The translations under genes and the position numbers were made by a program. The notes beneath the pieces were generated by a model, which searched no databases, was not told the origin of the DNA, and worked only from the letters and a program-made list of their open reading frames with translations. A stretch of DNA of 64,000 nt, taken from Mycolicibacterium sp. CH28. GTDB taxonomy: Bacteria; Actinomycetota; Actinomycetes; Mycobacteriales; Mycobacteriaceae. This document shows, piece after piece, positions 41,943-50,544 of this stretch. How positions within the stretch are numbered: the first letter of the stretch is position 1; every line of letters begins with the position of its first letter. The stretch is taken from contig NZ_SRLQ01000004.1 in NCBI RefSeq assembly GCF_004745805.1, forward strand, positions 434,001 through 498,000. The letters run 5' to 3'.

Positions 41943-42737
41943 TCAGGTCGACAGGTGCCACACCAGCGCCGCCGCCAGCGCACCCAGGCCATTGAGTGAC
42001 CAGTGCAGCGCGATCGGCGCGATCAGGCTGCCACTGCGCCGCCGCAACCAGGTGAACACGAAACCGGCGGCACCGGTGGCCACCACCGCCATCGCGACCC
42101 CGGCGATCATGCCGACGACGCCTCCGCCGAAGATCCGGGTGAAGCCGACGTTGCTGCTGGTCAATCCCAGCGAGGTGGAGATGTGCCACAGGCCGAACAG
42201 CAGCGAGCCGGCGGCGGCCACGCCGCGAAAGCCCCACGCACGGTCGAGCGCGCCATGCAGTACCCCGCGGAAGGCGAGCTCCTCCGGAATGACGGTCTGC
42301 AGCGGGATGATGACCATCGAGGCGACCAGCGCCCCGGACAGTGTGGCGTAGTGGTTGTTCAGGAACAGCGGCCGGGTCCACGGCAGCAGCGCTCCGACGG
42401 CGATGACGGTCAGTACCAGCAGCACCGCCCCGGCGGCGTAGAGCGCGCCGGACTTCCAGTGTTCGCGGCCCAAGCCCAGTTCGGCCCAGCCCAGCCCGCG
42501 CGAGCGGACCAGGAACAGCAGACCGACCGCCGCGGCGGGCACCACGGCGACGTTGGCCCACGGGGTGGTGAAGTGGGCGATCAGGTTGGTGATGGCCAGC
42601 ATCACGACGACGACGCCGATGTCGACGTAGACGCGGAAGTGGTGCAGCGCGGCGAGTTGGGCTACCGGAGCCGGCGAGCGGGCGCTATCGAGCAGCGCGG
42701 GTTGGGGTTGCGCGACCGCCGCGCTCAGATCAGACAT
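41943..42737 (-). CDS. CPBP-family (CAAX-like) membrane protease
   Basis: A 264-aa integral membrane protein with about seven to eight helices, ATG 42737. The CPBP signature is VIPEELAFRGVLHG (EExxxR) with later HxxxN-type motif ALHWSLNGLG and LLFGLWHIST. Similar to Rv1863c in M. tuberculosis, where the gene also lies near adhA. Family members cleave membrane or prenylated peptides; here the substrate is unknown. Confidence 0.9.
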   Translation of the reverse strand: MSDLSAAVAQPQPALLDSARSPAPVAQLAALHHFRVYVDIGVVVVMLAITNLIAHFTTPWANVAVVPAAAVGLLFLVRSRGLGWAELGLGREHWKSGALYAAGAVLLVLTVIAVGALLPWTRPLFLNNHYATLSGALVASMVIIPLQTVIPEELAFRGVLHGALDRAWGFRGVAAAGSLLFGLWHISTSLGLTSSNVGFTRIFGGGVVGMIAGVAMAVVATGAAGFVFTWLRRRSGSLIAPIALHWSLNGLGALAAALVWHLST

Positions 42738-42782
42738 TTGCTACCTATTGTACGCGCGCCCAAGAGTTGCCAGGCCGAGCAA

Positions 42783-45260
42783 CTATTCGTTGTCACCGCC
42801 GGTAGCTGCCGTCGCGGCGACGGTCGAATCGATCTGCACGTCGCGTGCGCCCGGCCACACCCAGTCGCGTACTTCGGGGAGGTCGTCGCCGTGGGCCCTG
42901 GTGTACTCGCGCGCGGCTAGCCGTTTGTCCACCATCTCCTGGCGCAGGGTGGCGCAGGTGGAACCCAGGCCCGGGACTCGATCCACGACGTCGATGACGA
43001 GGTGGAAGCGGTCCAGGTCGTTGAGCATGACCATGTCGAAGGGCGTCGTCGTCGTGCCCTCCTCCTTGTAGCCGCGGACGTGGATGCGACTGTCATTGCT
43101 GCGCCGGTAGGTCAACCGGTGGATCAGCCAGGGGTAGCCGTGGTAGGCGAAGATCACGGGCTTGTCCGGGGTGAAGATCATGTCGAATTCGCGGCTGGAC
43201 AGGCCGTGCGGATGCTCGGTGTCGTCCTGCAACCGCATCAGGTCCACGACGTTGACGAAGCGGACTTTCAGCTTCGGCAGGTGCTGGCGCAACAGGTCCA
43301 CGGCCGCCAGCGCCTCCAGCGTCGGCACGTCACCGGCGGCGGCGATCACCACGTCGGGGTCCTCGCCCAGCGTCTCGTTGCCGGCCCACTCCCAGATGCC
43401 CAGACCCCGGGTGCAGTGCGCGATCGCCTGCTCCATGGTCAGGAAGTTGGGGTGCGGCTGCTTGCCGGCGACGACGACGTTGACGTACTGGCGTGAGCGC
43501 AGGCAATGGTCGTAGGTCGACAGCAGCGTGTTGGCGTCCGGCGGCAGGTACACCCGCACGACCTCGGCGCGTTTGTTGACGACGTGGTCGATGAAACCAG
43601 GATCCTGATGGCTGAAGCCATTGTGGTCCTGGCGCCAAACATGGCTTGACAGAAGGTAATTGAGGCTGGCGATCGGGCGGCGCCACGGGATGTGGTCGGT
43701 CACCTTGAGCCATTTGGCGTGCTGGTTGAACATCGAGTCGATGATGTGGATGAACGCCTCGTAGCAGTTGAACAACCCGTGTCTGCCGGTCAGCAGATAC
43801 CCCTCGAGCCAGCCCTGGCACTGGTGCTCGGACAGCATCTCGATCACGCGGCCGGCCCGGGCCAGATGCTCGTCGACTTCGGGGGAGAGGAATTCGGCTT
43901 CCCACTGCTTGTCGGTCACGTCGAAGACGGCTTGCAGCCGGTTGGAGGCAGTCTCATCCGGTCCGAAGATGCGGAAGTTGTCCGGGTTGAGCCGGATCAC
44001 CTCGGTCAACCACTGCCCGAGCACCCGGGTCGCCTCGGCGATCGTGGCCCCCGGTGCGGGGACGTCGACTCCGAAGTCGCGGAAATCCGGCAGCCGCAGA
44101 TCCTTGAGCAGCAATCCGCCGTTGGTATGCGGGTTGTCGCTCATTCGCAGCTGGCCCTTGGGGGCCAGCGCCGCGATGCGTGGATCCAACACACCGTCGG
44201 CGTCGAAGAGCTCCTCGGCTCGATAGGACGCCAGCCAGTCGGCGAGCACCTGCAGATGCGCGGGAGTGTCGCGGGCACTGGCGAGCGGCACCTGATGCGC
44301 CCGCCACGAGCCGGTGGTCTTCTTACCGTCGATGTAGGCCGGGCCGGTCCAGCCCTTCGGGGTGCGGAAAACGATCATCGGCCACGACGGGCGTTCGTCT
44401 GACGGGTTGGATTTGATGGCCGCGATCGCGTCGAGCACCTCGTCGAGTAGCACCGCGAACCGGCGGTGGGCATCGGCGTGGTCGGGCGATCCATCCGGCC
44501 CATCGGAGTCGGGCACCTCGAAGAAGTAGGGCCGATAGCCATAGCCGATCATCAGGCTGCGCAGCTCGTCTTCGGGGATGCGGGCGAGCACGGTGGGGTT
44601 GGCGATCTTGTATCCGTTCAGATGCAGGATCGGCAGTACCACGCCGTCGTTGGCGGGGTTGAGGAACTTGTTGGAATGCCAGCTGGTGGCCAGCGCACCC
44701 GTCTCGGCCTCGCCATCGCCGACCACCGCGACCACCAGCAGGTCCGGATTGTCGAACGCCGCGCCGTAGGCGTGCGACAGCGCGTACCCCAGTTCGCCGC
44801 CTTCGTGGATCGAGCCGGGAGTCTCGGGTGCCACGTGGGAGGGGATTCCACCGGGGAACGAGAACTGGCGGAACAGTCGGCGCAGGCCCTCGGCGTCCTG
44901 GGTGATGTCGGGGTAAGTCTCGCTGTAGGTGCCGTCGAGATAGGCGTTAGCCACCAGGCCGGGGCCGCCATGGCCGGGCCCGGTGACGTAGATGGTGGAC
45001 TGCTCGCGCTCGGCGATGGCGCGGTTGAGATGGGCGTAGAGGAAGTTCAGCCCTGGCGTGGTGCCCCAGTGGCCCAGCAGCCTCGGTTTGACGTCGTCAC
45101 GGGACAGCGGGGTGCGCAGCAGCGGGTTGTCCAGCAGATAGATCTGCCCGACGGACAAGTAGTTGGCGGCCCGCCACCAGCCGTCGAGTTGGGCAATGGT
45201 CTCATCGCTGACCGGCGTGTCTCCAGATGGCCGCCAGGTAACAGTCCTCGTCGGGTCCAT
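42783..45260 (-). CDS. xfp: Xylulose/fructose-6-phosphate phosphoketolase
   Basis: An 825-aa thiamine diphosphate enzyme producing acetyl phosphate from xylulose 5-phosphate (and possibly fructose 6-phosphate). It starts at ATG 45260 ([14 protein letters not shown]). Family motifs are [98 protein letters not shown] (ThDP/Mg) and [30 protein letters not shown]. The length is normal and no lesion was seen. It is absent from this place in M. tuberculosis. No acetate kinase gene is adjacent. Confidence 0.97.
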   Translation of the reverse strand: MDPTRTVTWRPSGDTPVSDETIAQLDGWWRAANYLSVGQIYLLDNPLLRTPLSRDDVKPRLLGHWGTTPGLNFLYAHLNRAIAEREQSTIYVTGPGHGGPGLVANAYLDGTYSETYPDITQDAEGLRRLFRQFSFPGGIPSHVAPETPGSIHEGGELGYALSHAYGAAFDNPDLLVVAVVGDGEAETGALATSWHSNKFLNPANDGVVLPILHLNGYKIANPTVLARIPEDELRSLMIGYGYRPYFFEVPDSDGPDGSPDHADAHRRFAVLLDEVLDAIAAIKSNPSDERPSWPMIVFRTPKGWTGPAYIDGKKTTGSWRAHQVPLASARDTPAHLQVLADWLASYRAEELFDADGVLDPRIAALAPKGQLRMSDNPHTNGGLLLKDLRLPDFRDFGVDVPAPGATIAEATRVLGQWLTEVIRLNPDNFRIFGPDETASNRLQAVFDVTDKQWEAEFLSPEVDEHLARAGRVIEMLSEHQCQGWLEGYLLTGRHGLFNCYEAFIHIIDSMFNQHAKWLKVTDHIPWRRPIASLNYLLSSHVWRQDHNGFSHQDPGFIDHVVNKRAEVVRVYLPPDANTLLSTYDHCLRSRQYVNVVVAGKQPHPNFLTMEQAIAHCTRGLGIWEWAGNETLGEDPDVVIAAAGDVPTLEALAAVDLLRQHLPKLKVRFVNVVDLMRLQDDTEHPHGLSSREFDMIFTPDKPVIFAYHGYPWLIHRLTYRRSNDSRIHVRGYKEEGTTTTPFDMVMLNDLDRFHLVIDVVDRVPGLGSTCATLRQEMVDKRLAAREYTRAHGDDLPEVRDWVWPGARDVQIDSTVAATAATGGDNE

Positions 45261-45368
45261 GTCTCCATCAAACCCCGAACTCGCCGATCGCGCCGTGATG
45301 GCACCGTTTGTTCACACGTGCTTCCGTCGGCGCCCGGCGCCGCTGACCGCTCAACTACGCTGACCGTC

Positions 45369-46250
45369 GTGGTGGGCTTTGCGTTACCGCAATTCGGTGA
45401 ATCCGCTCATGCCGAGTTGGCCCGATTTGCCTCGACCGCCGAGCAGCTCGGCGCCGAGAGTCTCTGGGTAGGCGACCGGCTGCTCGCCGCGGTGCAACCG
45501 TCGGTCGGCTATGCCGGTGGCGACAGCATTCCGCAGAACTTCCGCGCCTGCCTGGATCCCTTCACCGCATTGACCGTCGCCGCGACGGTGACGACCTCGG
45601 CGCGGCTCGGGTTCAGCGTGCTGGTGGCGCCGTGGTACCCACCAGTCCAGTTGGCGCGACAGCTGACCAGTATCGACGTGGTCAGTCGGGGCCGGCTGAT
45701 TTCAGGATTCGGGATCGGCTGGTCACCTGAGGAGTACCAGGCCGCCGGCGCCCCCTTCCGCGGGCGTGGTGCACAGCTGGATGAATGCCTGGACGCCCTG
45801 GAGGCGTTGTGGACCACCGACCCGGTTGAGTTCCGCGGCGACCGGCACCACATCCCGCCGTCGTGGGTGAGCCTCAAACCCGTCCAGCAACCCCGCCCTC
45901 CGGTATACCTCGGGGCATGGTCGGCCGCCGGGGTGCGCCGGATCGGGCGCCGTGCCGACGGCTGGCTCGCGGTCGTTGGGGTTCCGGGCGGTGTCCAGAT
46001 CGACGCGTTGGATGCACAGCGCCGGGCGATCGGCGAGGCTGCGCAGGCGGCCGGGCGTGATCCCGCGGGCATCCGCACTCACGTCCGCGTCAACGTCAAG
46101 GCCGGGACGCCGGTCGAACAGGTGGGAGACGCGGTGAAGCTCTTGCAGGACAACGGTTATCGCGATGTCTTTGTCGACATGCTGTATGCGGTCACCGGTA
46201 CCGACGCGCAGCTCGAGTGGGTCGAGCGGCTGCTGGCGGTGGACGCATGA
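45369..46250 (+). CDS. LLM-class F420-dependent oxidoreductase
   Basis: A 293-aa luciferase-like TIM-barrel oxidoreductase with GTG start at 45369 (VVGFALPQFGESAH). Conserved segments are AEQLGAESLWVGDRL, RLGFSVLVAPWYPPVQLARQLTSIDVVSRGRLISGFGIGWSPEEYQAAGAPFRGRG and PPVYLGAWSAAGVRRIGRRADGWL. The GWSPEEYQ segment is typical of the F420 LLM subfamily (TIGR03619-like). Its TGA overlaps the CoA-transferase ATG (ATGA at 46247), so the three-gene plus-strand set is translationally coupled. Confidence 0.88.
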   Translation: MVGFALPQFGESAHAELARFASTAEQLGAESLWVGDRLLAAVQPSVGYAGGDSIPQNFRACLDPFTALTVAATVTTSARLGFSVLVAPWYPPVQLARQLTSIDVVSRGRLISGFGIGWSPEEYQAAGAPFRGRGAQLDECLDALEALWTTDPVEFRGDRHHIPPSWVSLKPVQQPRPPVYLGAWSAAGVRRIGRRADGWLAVVGVPGGVQIDALDAQRRAIGEAAQAAGRDPAGIRTHVRVNVKAGTPVEQVGDAVKLLQDNGYRDVFVDMLYAVTGTDAQLEWVERLLAVDA

Positions 46251-48610
46251 GCACTCCCGAACCCTTGCTCGCCTCGGTGCGGGTACTTGATCTGTGCGAC
46301 GGAATCGGCGACGGGGTTACCCGGCTGCTGGCCGACCTGGGTGCCGAGGTTCTCAAGGTCGAGCCGCCTGAGGGTAGCCCCGCCCGCCGTGCCCTGCCCG
46401 CCTTGGACGGGGTGAGCATCCCGTTCGCCCTACACAACGCCAACAAGCACAGCACGGTGCTCGATCCCGCCAACGAAGCCCACCGGCGGCTGTTCTTCGA
46501 GCTGGCCGCCGGGGCCGACATCGTCGTCGACAGCGGAACACCCGGACAGTCGGCGGGCTTCGGCACCTCCTGCGCCGAGCTGGCCGACCGCTTCGACCAC
46601 CTGGTGACGATGTCGGTCACCGATTTCGGCACCGCGGGCCCGCACGCGTCCTGGCAGGCCACCGACGCGGTGCTCTATGCCATGTCGGCCGCGTTGTCCC
46701 GCTCGGGTCCAGCCATCGGCACCCCGGTGTTGCCGCCGGACGGTATTGCCTCGGCCACCGCCGCGGTGCAGGCAACCTGGGCGGTGCTGGTCGCCTACTT
46801 CAACAGGTTGCGTTGTGGCACAGGCGACTACGTCGACTTTGCGCGGTTCGACGCGGTCGTGTTGGCGCTGGATCCGCCGTTCGGTACCCAAGGGCAGGCC
46901 GCGACCGCGCGCAACGCCGCCGAGCGCTGGCGCGGCCGGCCGAGAAATCAGGACGCCTACCCCATCTTCGCCTGCCGCGACGGCTATGTGCGCCTCTGCG
47001 TGCTCGCCCCCCGGCAGTGGCGCGGGATGCGGGCGTGGCTGGGGGAGCCGGCGCAGTTCCAGGATCCCCGGTTCGACTCCATCGCCGCGCGAACCAAGGC
47101 GTTCGGCGAACTGGCCGAGTTGATGGCCGCAATGTTCGCCGAGCGGACGATGGCGCAACTGGTCGCCGAAGGACAGGCGCACGGTGTGCCGATCGCTGCT
47201 GTACTGGCCCCGTCGGAGGCGCTGCACTCCGAGCATCTGAGCGCGGTGGGCGCATTGACCGACACCGAGCTGGCGCCCGGTGTCACCGCGCGCGTTCCGG
47301 TCGGCTACTGGGTGCTCGACGGGACTCACGCAGGCTACCGAGCCCCGGCCCCACAACCCGGGAGCAGCGATAGCCGTTGGCAGACAGCGCGATTCGAACC
47401 CGCCGCGACCGCGTCGGTCGGAGCTCGCCCGCTGGCGGGGATCCGGGTCCTGGACCTCGGGGTGATCGTGGCCGGCGGGGAGCTGAGCCGGCTGTTCGCC
47501 GACCTGGGCGCCGAGGTGATCAAGATCGAGAGTTCGGCCTACCCTGACGGGCTGCGCCAGAAGCGTGACGACCAGCAGATCAGCGAGTCTTTCGCCCGGT
47601 CGCACCGTAACAACCTCGGGCTGGGGCTGGAGTTGCGCAGCCCCGCGGGCGCCGAGCTGTTCGGGCGGCTGGTCGGCGTATCTGATGCGGTGTTCGCCAA
47701 CTTCAAACCCGGAACCCTTCCCGCGCTGGGTTTTTCCCCCGAGCGGCTGCGGGAGTTGAATCCTGGACTGGTCGTCTCCGAAAGCAGCGCCTTCGGCGAC
47801 ACCGGCCCTTGGAGCAGGCAGATGGGGTACGGGCCGCTGGTGCGTGCCACCATCGGGGTGACACGATTGTGGACGTCGCAGGAGGACCCACCGGCCACCG
47901 CGCGCCACGCGTTCTACGACGCGACGACGATCTTCCCCGACCACGTCGTCGGGCGGATCAGTGCCATCGGTGCCCTGGCCGGGCTCATCCGCCGCGAGCG
48001 GACCGGAGTCGGTGCGCGCCTGCACGTCTCGCAGGCCGAGGCCGCGATCAACCAGCTCGATATCCTCTACGTCACCCTGGCTGCCGAGGCGTCCGGCGTC
48101 GGCCGGGTCACTCCCGACCCCGCCATGCACCTGGTGCTGGCGTGCGCTGGGGACGATGAATGGTGTGTGGTCTCGATCAGGTCGGAGGCCGACCGGCAGG
48201 CCATCGCCACGGTGCTCGGCGGGCCGGCGAGTTCCGATTCTGCGATTGCCGACTGGGCGCGCGGTCGCTCGCCCCGCGAGGCCGCCGAGGCACTGCAGGC
48301 CGCCGGGGTGCCCGCCGGACCGATGTATCGCGGGGGCGAGGTGCATGCCGACCCTCAGCTTCAACTCCGAAACGTGTTCAGCGACATGACGCATCCGCTG
48401 CTGGGCAGCCCGCTGCCCACCGAGGCCGGGCCGGCGCAGTACCGGCACATCCCGCCGGCGCCGCAGCGTCCGGCGCCGCTGCCCGGTGCCGATACCCGGC
48501 AGATCTGTACCGAGGTACTCGGGATGGACGCCGATGAGATCGACGGCCTGATCGCCGGCGGTGTGCTGTTCGCGGCCGAGGCCGACCATGGAATGGAAGT
48601 GAGTAGATGA
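46247..48610 (+). CDS. Fused tandem CaiB/BaiF-type CoA-transferase (Rv1866-like)
   Basis: A 787-aa protein consisting of two type III CoA-transferase domains (about 1-400 and 405-787). I chose ATG 46247, in an ATGA overlap with the LLM gene. Domain 1 begins VRVLDLCDGIGDGVTRLLADLGAEVLKVEPPEG, and domain 2 begins IRVLDLGVIVAGGELSRLFADLGAEVIKIES. The catalytic Asp region is ATTIFPDHVVG in domain 2 and PPDGIAS in domain 1. The fused form is homologous to Rv1866. It probably transfers CoA between acyl groups in degradation of an unidentified substrate. Coupled to the ALDH gene downstream. Confidence 0.9.
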   Translation: MSTPEPLLASVRVLDLCDGIGDGVTRLLADLGAEVLKVEPPEGSPARRALPALDGVSIPFALHNANKHSTVLDPANEAHRRLFFELAAGADIVVDSGTPGQSAGFGTSCAELADRFDHLVTMSVTDFGTAGPHASWQATDAVLYAMSAALSRSGPAIGTPVLPPDGIASATAAVQATWAVLVAYFNRLRCGTGDYVDFARFDAVVLALDPPFGTQGQAATARNAAERWRGRPRNQDAYPIFACRDGYVRLCVLAPRQWRGMRAWLGEPAQFQDPRFDSIAARTKAFGELAELMAAMFAERTMAQLVAEGQAHGVPIAAVLAPSEALHSEHLSAVGALTDTELAPGVTARVPVGYWVLDGTHAGYRAPAPQPGSSDSRWQTARFEPAATASVGARPLAGIRVLDLGVIVAGGELSRLFADLGAEVIKIESSAYPDGLRQKRDDQQISESFARSHRNNLGLGLELRSPAGAELFGRLVGVSDAVFANFKPGTLPALGFSPERLRELNPGLVVSESSAFGDTGPWSRQMGYGPLVRATIGVTRLWTSQEDPPATARHAFYDATTIFPDHVVGRISAIGALAGLIRRERTGVGARLHVSQAEAAINQLDILYVTLAAEASGVGRVTPDPAMHLVLACAGDDEWCVVSIRSEADRQAIATVLGGPASSDSAIADWARGRSPREAAEALQAAGVPAGPMYRGGEVHADPQLQLRNVFSDMTHPLLGSPLPTEAGPAQYRHIPPAPQRPAPLPGADTRQICTEVLGMDADEIDGLIAGGVLFAAEADHGMEVSR

Positions 48611-50043
48611 GTACCAGGGCGCAGTTCTTCATCGGCGGACGTTTCCGGACCGCCGATCACGTCGAGCCGGTGTTGGAGGCTGCCACGGGGGAGTTCCTGG
48701 GCGACGGTGCCAGTGCCACCGAGGCCGATGTCGACGCCGCGGTGGCCGCCGCCCGCGTCGCGCTGCTCGACTGGCAATCCGCCTCACCGGACCATCGGGC
48801 CGAGATCCTCACCGCATTCGCCGCCGCACTGGATCAGCGGGCACGCGGCACGGCCGAACTGGTGACTCGCGAGAACGGCATGCCAATGTCATTGTCGCGC
48901 GGGGCCAATGGCCGGTTCCCGGCTGCCCTGTTCCGCTACTACGCGCAGCTGATCACCGAGACGCCGATCGAGGAGATCCGCCCGAGCATGATCGGGCACA
49001 CCATCGTGCGTCGTGAGGCTGTCGGGGTGGTCGCGGCCATCGTGCCGTGGAACTACCCGCAGGCGCTGGCGGCATTCAAGCTAGCGCCCGCGCTGGCGGC
49101 GGGCTGCACGGTGGTGCTCAAGGCCGCACCCGAAACCGCCCTGGATGCCCTGGTGTTCGCCGAGGCCGCCGAGGAGGCCGGTCTGCCGCCGGGTGTGCTC
49201 AACGTCGTCGCGGGCGGGGCATCGGCCGGTGCGTATCTGGTGGCGCACCCCGGGGTGGACAAGGTGACCTTCACCGGCTCTACCGCGGCGGGTCGGATCA
49301 TCGGCGAGGTGTGCGGTCGCCTGCTGCGCCCGGTCACTCTCGAGCTGGGTGGCAAGTCCGCGGCGATCATCCTCGACGACGCCGATCTGGACGCGACCAT
49401 GAAGGGACTACGCAATGCGTCGTTCGTCAACAACGGGCAGACCTGTCACCTGAGTTCACGGATCTTGGCTCCACGGTCACGCTACGACGAGGTGCTGGCG
49501 GCGCTGGTGGATATGGTCGACGGTCTGAAGGTCGGCGACCCGCTGGACACCGCGACCGACATCGGCCCGCTGGTCAGTGCGCGCCAGCGTGACCGCGTGC
49601 TCGGCTATATCGCCGCAGGAAACAGCAGCTCCGCCAAACTCGTTGTGGGCGGCTCGGTTCCAGCCGACCAGCCGCGCGGCTGGTTCGTGTCCCCGACCGT
49701 GTTCGCCGATGTGAACAACGGCGATCGCATCGCCCAGGAGGAGATCTTCGGCCCGGTGCTGGCGGTGGTTCCCTACGACGGCGACGAGGAGGCGATCGCC
49801 CTGGCCAACGCCAGTGAATTCGGCTTGGCCGGGACGGTGTGGTCGACCGACGACGAGCGGGGGACCGAGGTAGCCCGGGCGGTGCGCACCGGAACCATCG
49901 GGGTCAACGACTATCAGCTGGACTTCCGGGCGCCGTTCGGCGGGGTGAAGTCCAGCGGTATCGGCCGTGAACTGGGGCCAGAGGGGCTGGAGGCGTTCTT
50001 CACGCTCAAGTCGATCTACCGGGTGGGGCCGGCCGATAGCTGA
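48607..50043 (+). CDS. Aldehyde dehydrogenase family protein
   Basis: A 478-aa NAD(P)-dependent aldehyde dehydrogenase, ATG at 48607 in an ATGA overlap with the CoA-transferase gene. Motifs are VVAAIVPWNYPQALAAFKLAPALAAGCTVVLK, FTGSTAAGRIIG, LELGGKSA (catalytic Glu about 246) and NNGQTCHLSSR with nucleophile C280. The C-terminus is GGVKSSGIGRELGPEGLEAFFTLKSI. Length and all catalytic residues are normal. It would oxidise the aldehyde formed in the pathway with the two coupled genes. Confidence 0.94.
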   Translation: MSTRAQFFIGGRFRTADHVEPVLEAATGEFLGDGASATEADVDAAVAAARVALLDWQSASPDHRAEILTAFAAALDQRARGTAELVTRENGMPMSLSRGANGRFPAALFRYYAQLITETPIEEIRPSMIGHTIVRREAVGVVAAIVPWNYPQALAAFKLAPALAAGCTVVLKAAPETALDALVFAEAAEEAGLPPGVLNVVAGGASAGAYLVAHPGVDKVTFTGSTAAGRIIGEVCGRLLRPVTLELGGKSAAIILDDADLDATMKGLRNASFVNNGQTCHLSSRILAPRSRYDEVLAALVDMVDGLKVGDPLDTATDIGPLVSARQRDRVLGYIAAGNSSSAKLVVGGSVPADQPRGWFVSPTVFADVNNGDRIAQEEIFGPVLAVVPYDGDEEAIALANASEFGLAGTVWSTDDERGTEVARAVRTGTIGVNDYQLDFRAPFGGVKSSGIGRELGPEGLEAFFTLKSIYRVGPADS

Positions 50044-50067
50044 TCGGCCGGATGCGCTGTCCGGGTT

Positions 50068-50478
50068 CTAGCCGCCGGTGCCGATGCAGCCCACACCGTT
50101 GATGCAGCCGCCGCCACCGTTCGGACCGCCGCCGCCACTGCCCACGCCGGGGATGGTTCCGCTGCCGCCGCCCGGGCCGCCGCTGCCGGTGGGACCGCCG
50201 GGGATGCTGCCGCCGCCACCGTTGGCATCGCCGCTACCGGTCGGCCCGCCGGGGACGCTGCCACCGGGGGCGGTCGTGCTATCCGTGGCCGAAGGGCTGG
50301 TGGTCACGGTCATCTCAGTAGATGTCGACGTAGACGTTGATGTCGGCGACGTCGGCGATGTCGAACTGCTTTCCGAACCGCCGCCACTGCTTCCGCAGCC
50401 GACGGCGAGCGTGAGCATCGCGGCACTGCCGACCAGCGTCATCGTGGTTCTGGAAAATCGTCTCGATCCGAGAGGCAT
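50068..50478 (-). CDS. Gly/Ser/Thr-rich putative lipoprotein
   Basis: A 136-aa secreted protein, ATG 50478. The signal peptide ends in a lipobox LAVGCGSS, so Cys28 would be lipidated. The rest is low complexity: a Ser/Thr/Pro segment (STSPTSPTSTSTSTST) and Gly-rich repeats containing PGGPTGSG twice. No catalytic motif. The Thr/Ser region could be glycosylated. No homologue recognised. It is convergent with the ALDH gene. Confidence 0.7.
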   Translation of the reverse strand: MPLGSRRFSRTTMTLVGSAAMLTLAVGCGSSGGGSESSSTSPTSPTSTSTSTSTEMTVTTSPSATDSTTAPGGSVPGGPTGSGDANGGGGSIPGGPTGSGGPGGGSGTIPGVGSGGGGPNGGGGCINGVGCIGTGG

Positions 50479-50544
50479 GCGGCCCTCACTTCCTTGTTGG
50501 GGACACCTCCAGGTACCCGGAGCGGGCCGAGATGAACCCTCCCG

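Noticed and set aside
46430..48589. 719-codon minus-strand frame opposite the fused CoA-transferase
   Set aside because: Antisense shadow with no family motif or ribosome-binding site.
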